A stretch of 7,543 bases of DNA from JANLSO01 sp031362405 (GTDB lineage Bacteria; Actinomycetota; Thermoleophilia; Miltoncostaeales; Miltoncostaeaceae). The notes under the pieces were generated by a model that worked only from the letters and a program-made list of their open reading frames with translations, did not search any database and had not been told where the DNA came from. The stretch covers positions 1 to 7,543 of the forward strand of contig JANLSO010000092.1 of the NCBI GenBank assembly GCA_031362405.1. The letters are read 5' to 3'. Below are positions 7,080 through 7,543 of the stretch, in pieces; positions within the stretch are counted from its first letter, which is position 1; each line of letters begins with the position of its first letter. The position numbers and the translations under genes were made by a program.

Positions 7080-7543
7080 ATGAGATTGCTCGGACGGCAC
7101 TTGCGGGTTAGCACCTCGGCGTTTCTGATCGCGATCACCCTCGTTCTCGGTAGTGCTGGGTCCGCGGTGGCATCGGTTCAATCGGAGTTCGACGCCCAAC
7201 AGCGGGGACCGAGCGTGGTCAGGTCGACCGCCGCACCGCGCGCTTCGTCCGGTGATCTTGCGGCCTTTGCCAACGCGAACGCGACGCTCGCCGACGATGT
7301 GGGCGACGTCAACCAGTCAGCCGGCTTCTACGTCAGCGCGGACATCATCGTGAGCGACATCGGTTTCATCGAGAACGATGTTGGGCGCGTCGATGACGAC
7401 CAAATGGGTGTGTTCACTCTCGTCGACTCGAAGCCCGCGGCGGGCGTCACTTCGACGCTCTTCACCGATGACCGGCTCCTTTGGTGGCTGAACACCGACA
7501 ACAACACCTCCACCGGTGGCGTGATCGCCGGGCAGCCGGTGCT
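7080..7543 (+). CDS. Secreted protein of unknown function (3' end outside window)
   Basis: The frame opens at the ATG at 7080 and is still open at the window end, giving 154 complete codons. The N-terminus MRLLGRHLRVS followed by a hydrophobic stretch (about 12-30) and AVA then S predicts a signal peptide cut after residue 31. The mature part starts with a Gln/Ser/Ala-rich linker. From about residue 65 it reads as a beta-rich domain with SADIIVSDIG, an acidic patch (DVGRVDDD) and LLWWLNTDNNTSTGG (133-147). That last motif recalls the LDTDxNxxTG element that I associate with secreted beta-sandwich domains in Thermoleophilia proteins, and its Asp/Asn spacing could bind a metal such as calcium. 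I cannot name the family. An in-frame GTG at 7041 would add 13 residues but disturb the signal peptide. It lies 96 bases after the protease on the same strand, so the two may be expressed together. Confidence 0.8.
   Translation, partial: MRLLGRHLRVSTSAFLIAITLVLGSAGSAVASVQSEFDAQQRGPSVVRSTAAPRASSGDLAAFANANATLADDVGDVNQSAGFYVSADIIVSDIGFIENDVGRVDDDQMGVFTLVDSKPAAGVTSTLFTDDRLLWWLNTDNNTSTGGVIAGQPV

Noticed and set aside
1..7543. A defence system, CRISPR array, tRNA/rRNA or phage module
   Set aside because: No spaced direct repeats, cloverleaf-like sequence or phage/defence proteins are visible. The IS carries only its transposase.

Overview
The window is high-GC, densely coding DNA. Its proteins (Arg/Ala/Gly-rich, a one-pass Ser/Thr kinase, a secreted subtilase ending in a fibronectin-III-like plus basic beta domain, and a secreted protein with a DTDxN-TG-type motif) look like an actinomycete-type genome, most likely Actinomycetota of the class Thermoleophilia (Solirubrobacterales-like). 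That placement rests on composition and remembered family style; no marker gene is present to prove it.

Layout: (1) Bases 1-1149 are most of an IS630-family insertion sequence, with an intact transposase on the + strand; the right end is visible and the left end lies outside the window. (2) A roughly 107-base gap follows, then a minus-strand gene (1257-3239) for a transmembrane Ser/Thr protein kinase with an unrecognised extracellular region. (3) Divergent from it, across a short regulatory gap, is an aldo/keto reductase (3381-4448). (4) A 252-base intergenic region carries two adjacent inverted repeats (4636-4667) just upstream of (5) a secreted S8 serine protease (4701-6983), whose catalytic domain is interrupted by an extra domain of about 150 residues. 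(6) After 96 bases comes the start of another secreted protein (7080 onward), which runs off the window end.

Functionally, three consecutive non-mobile units concern the cell surface: a sensor-type kinase, a secreted protease and a secreted beta-rich protein. The aldo/keto reductase is a cytosolic housekeeping-type oxidoreductase with no evident link to them. The IS is a later arrival beside the 3' end of the kinase gene. I see no CRISPR array, RNA gene, phage gene or defence system. The most distinctive items are the domain inserted inside the subtilase, the inverted-repeat pair before it, the kinase ectodomain and the unidentified secreted protein.
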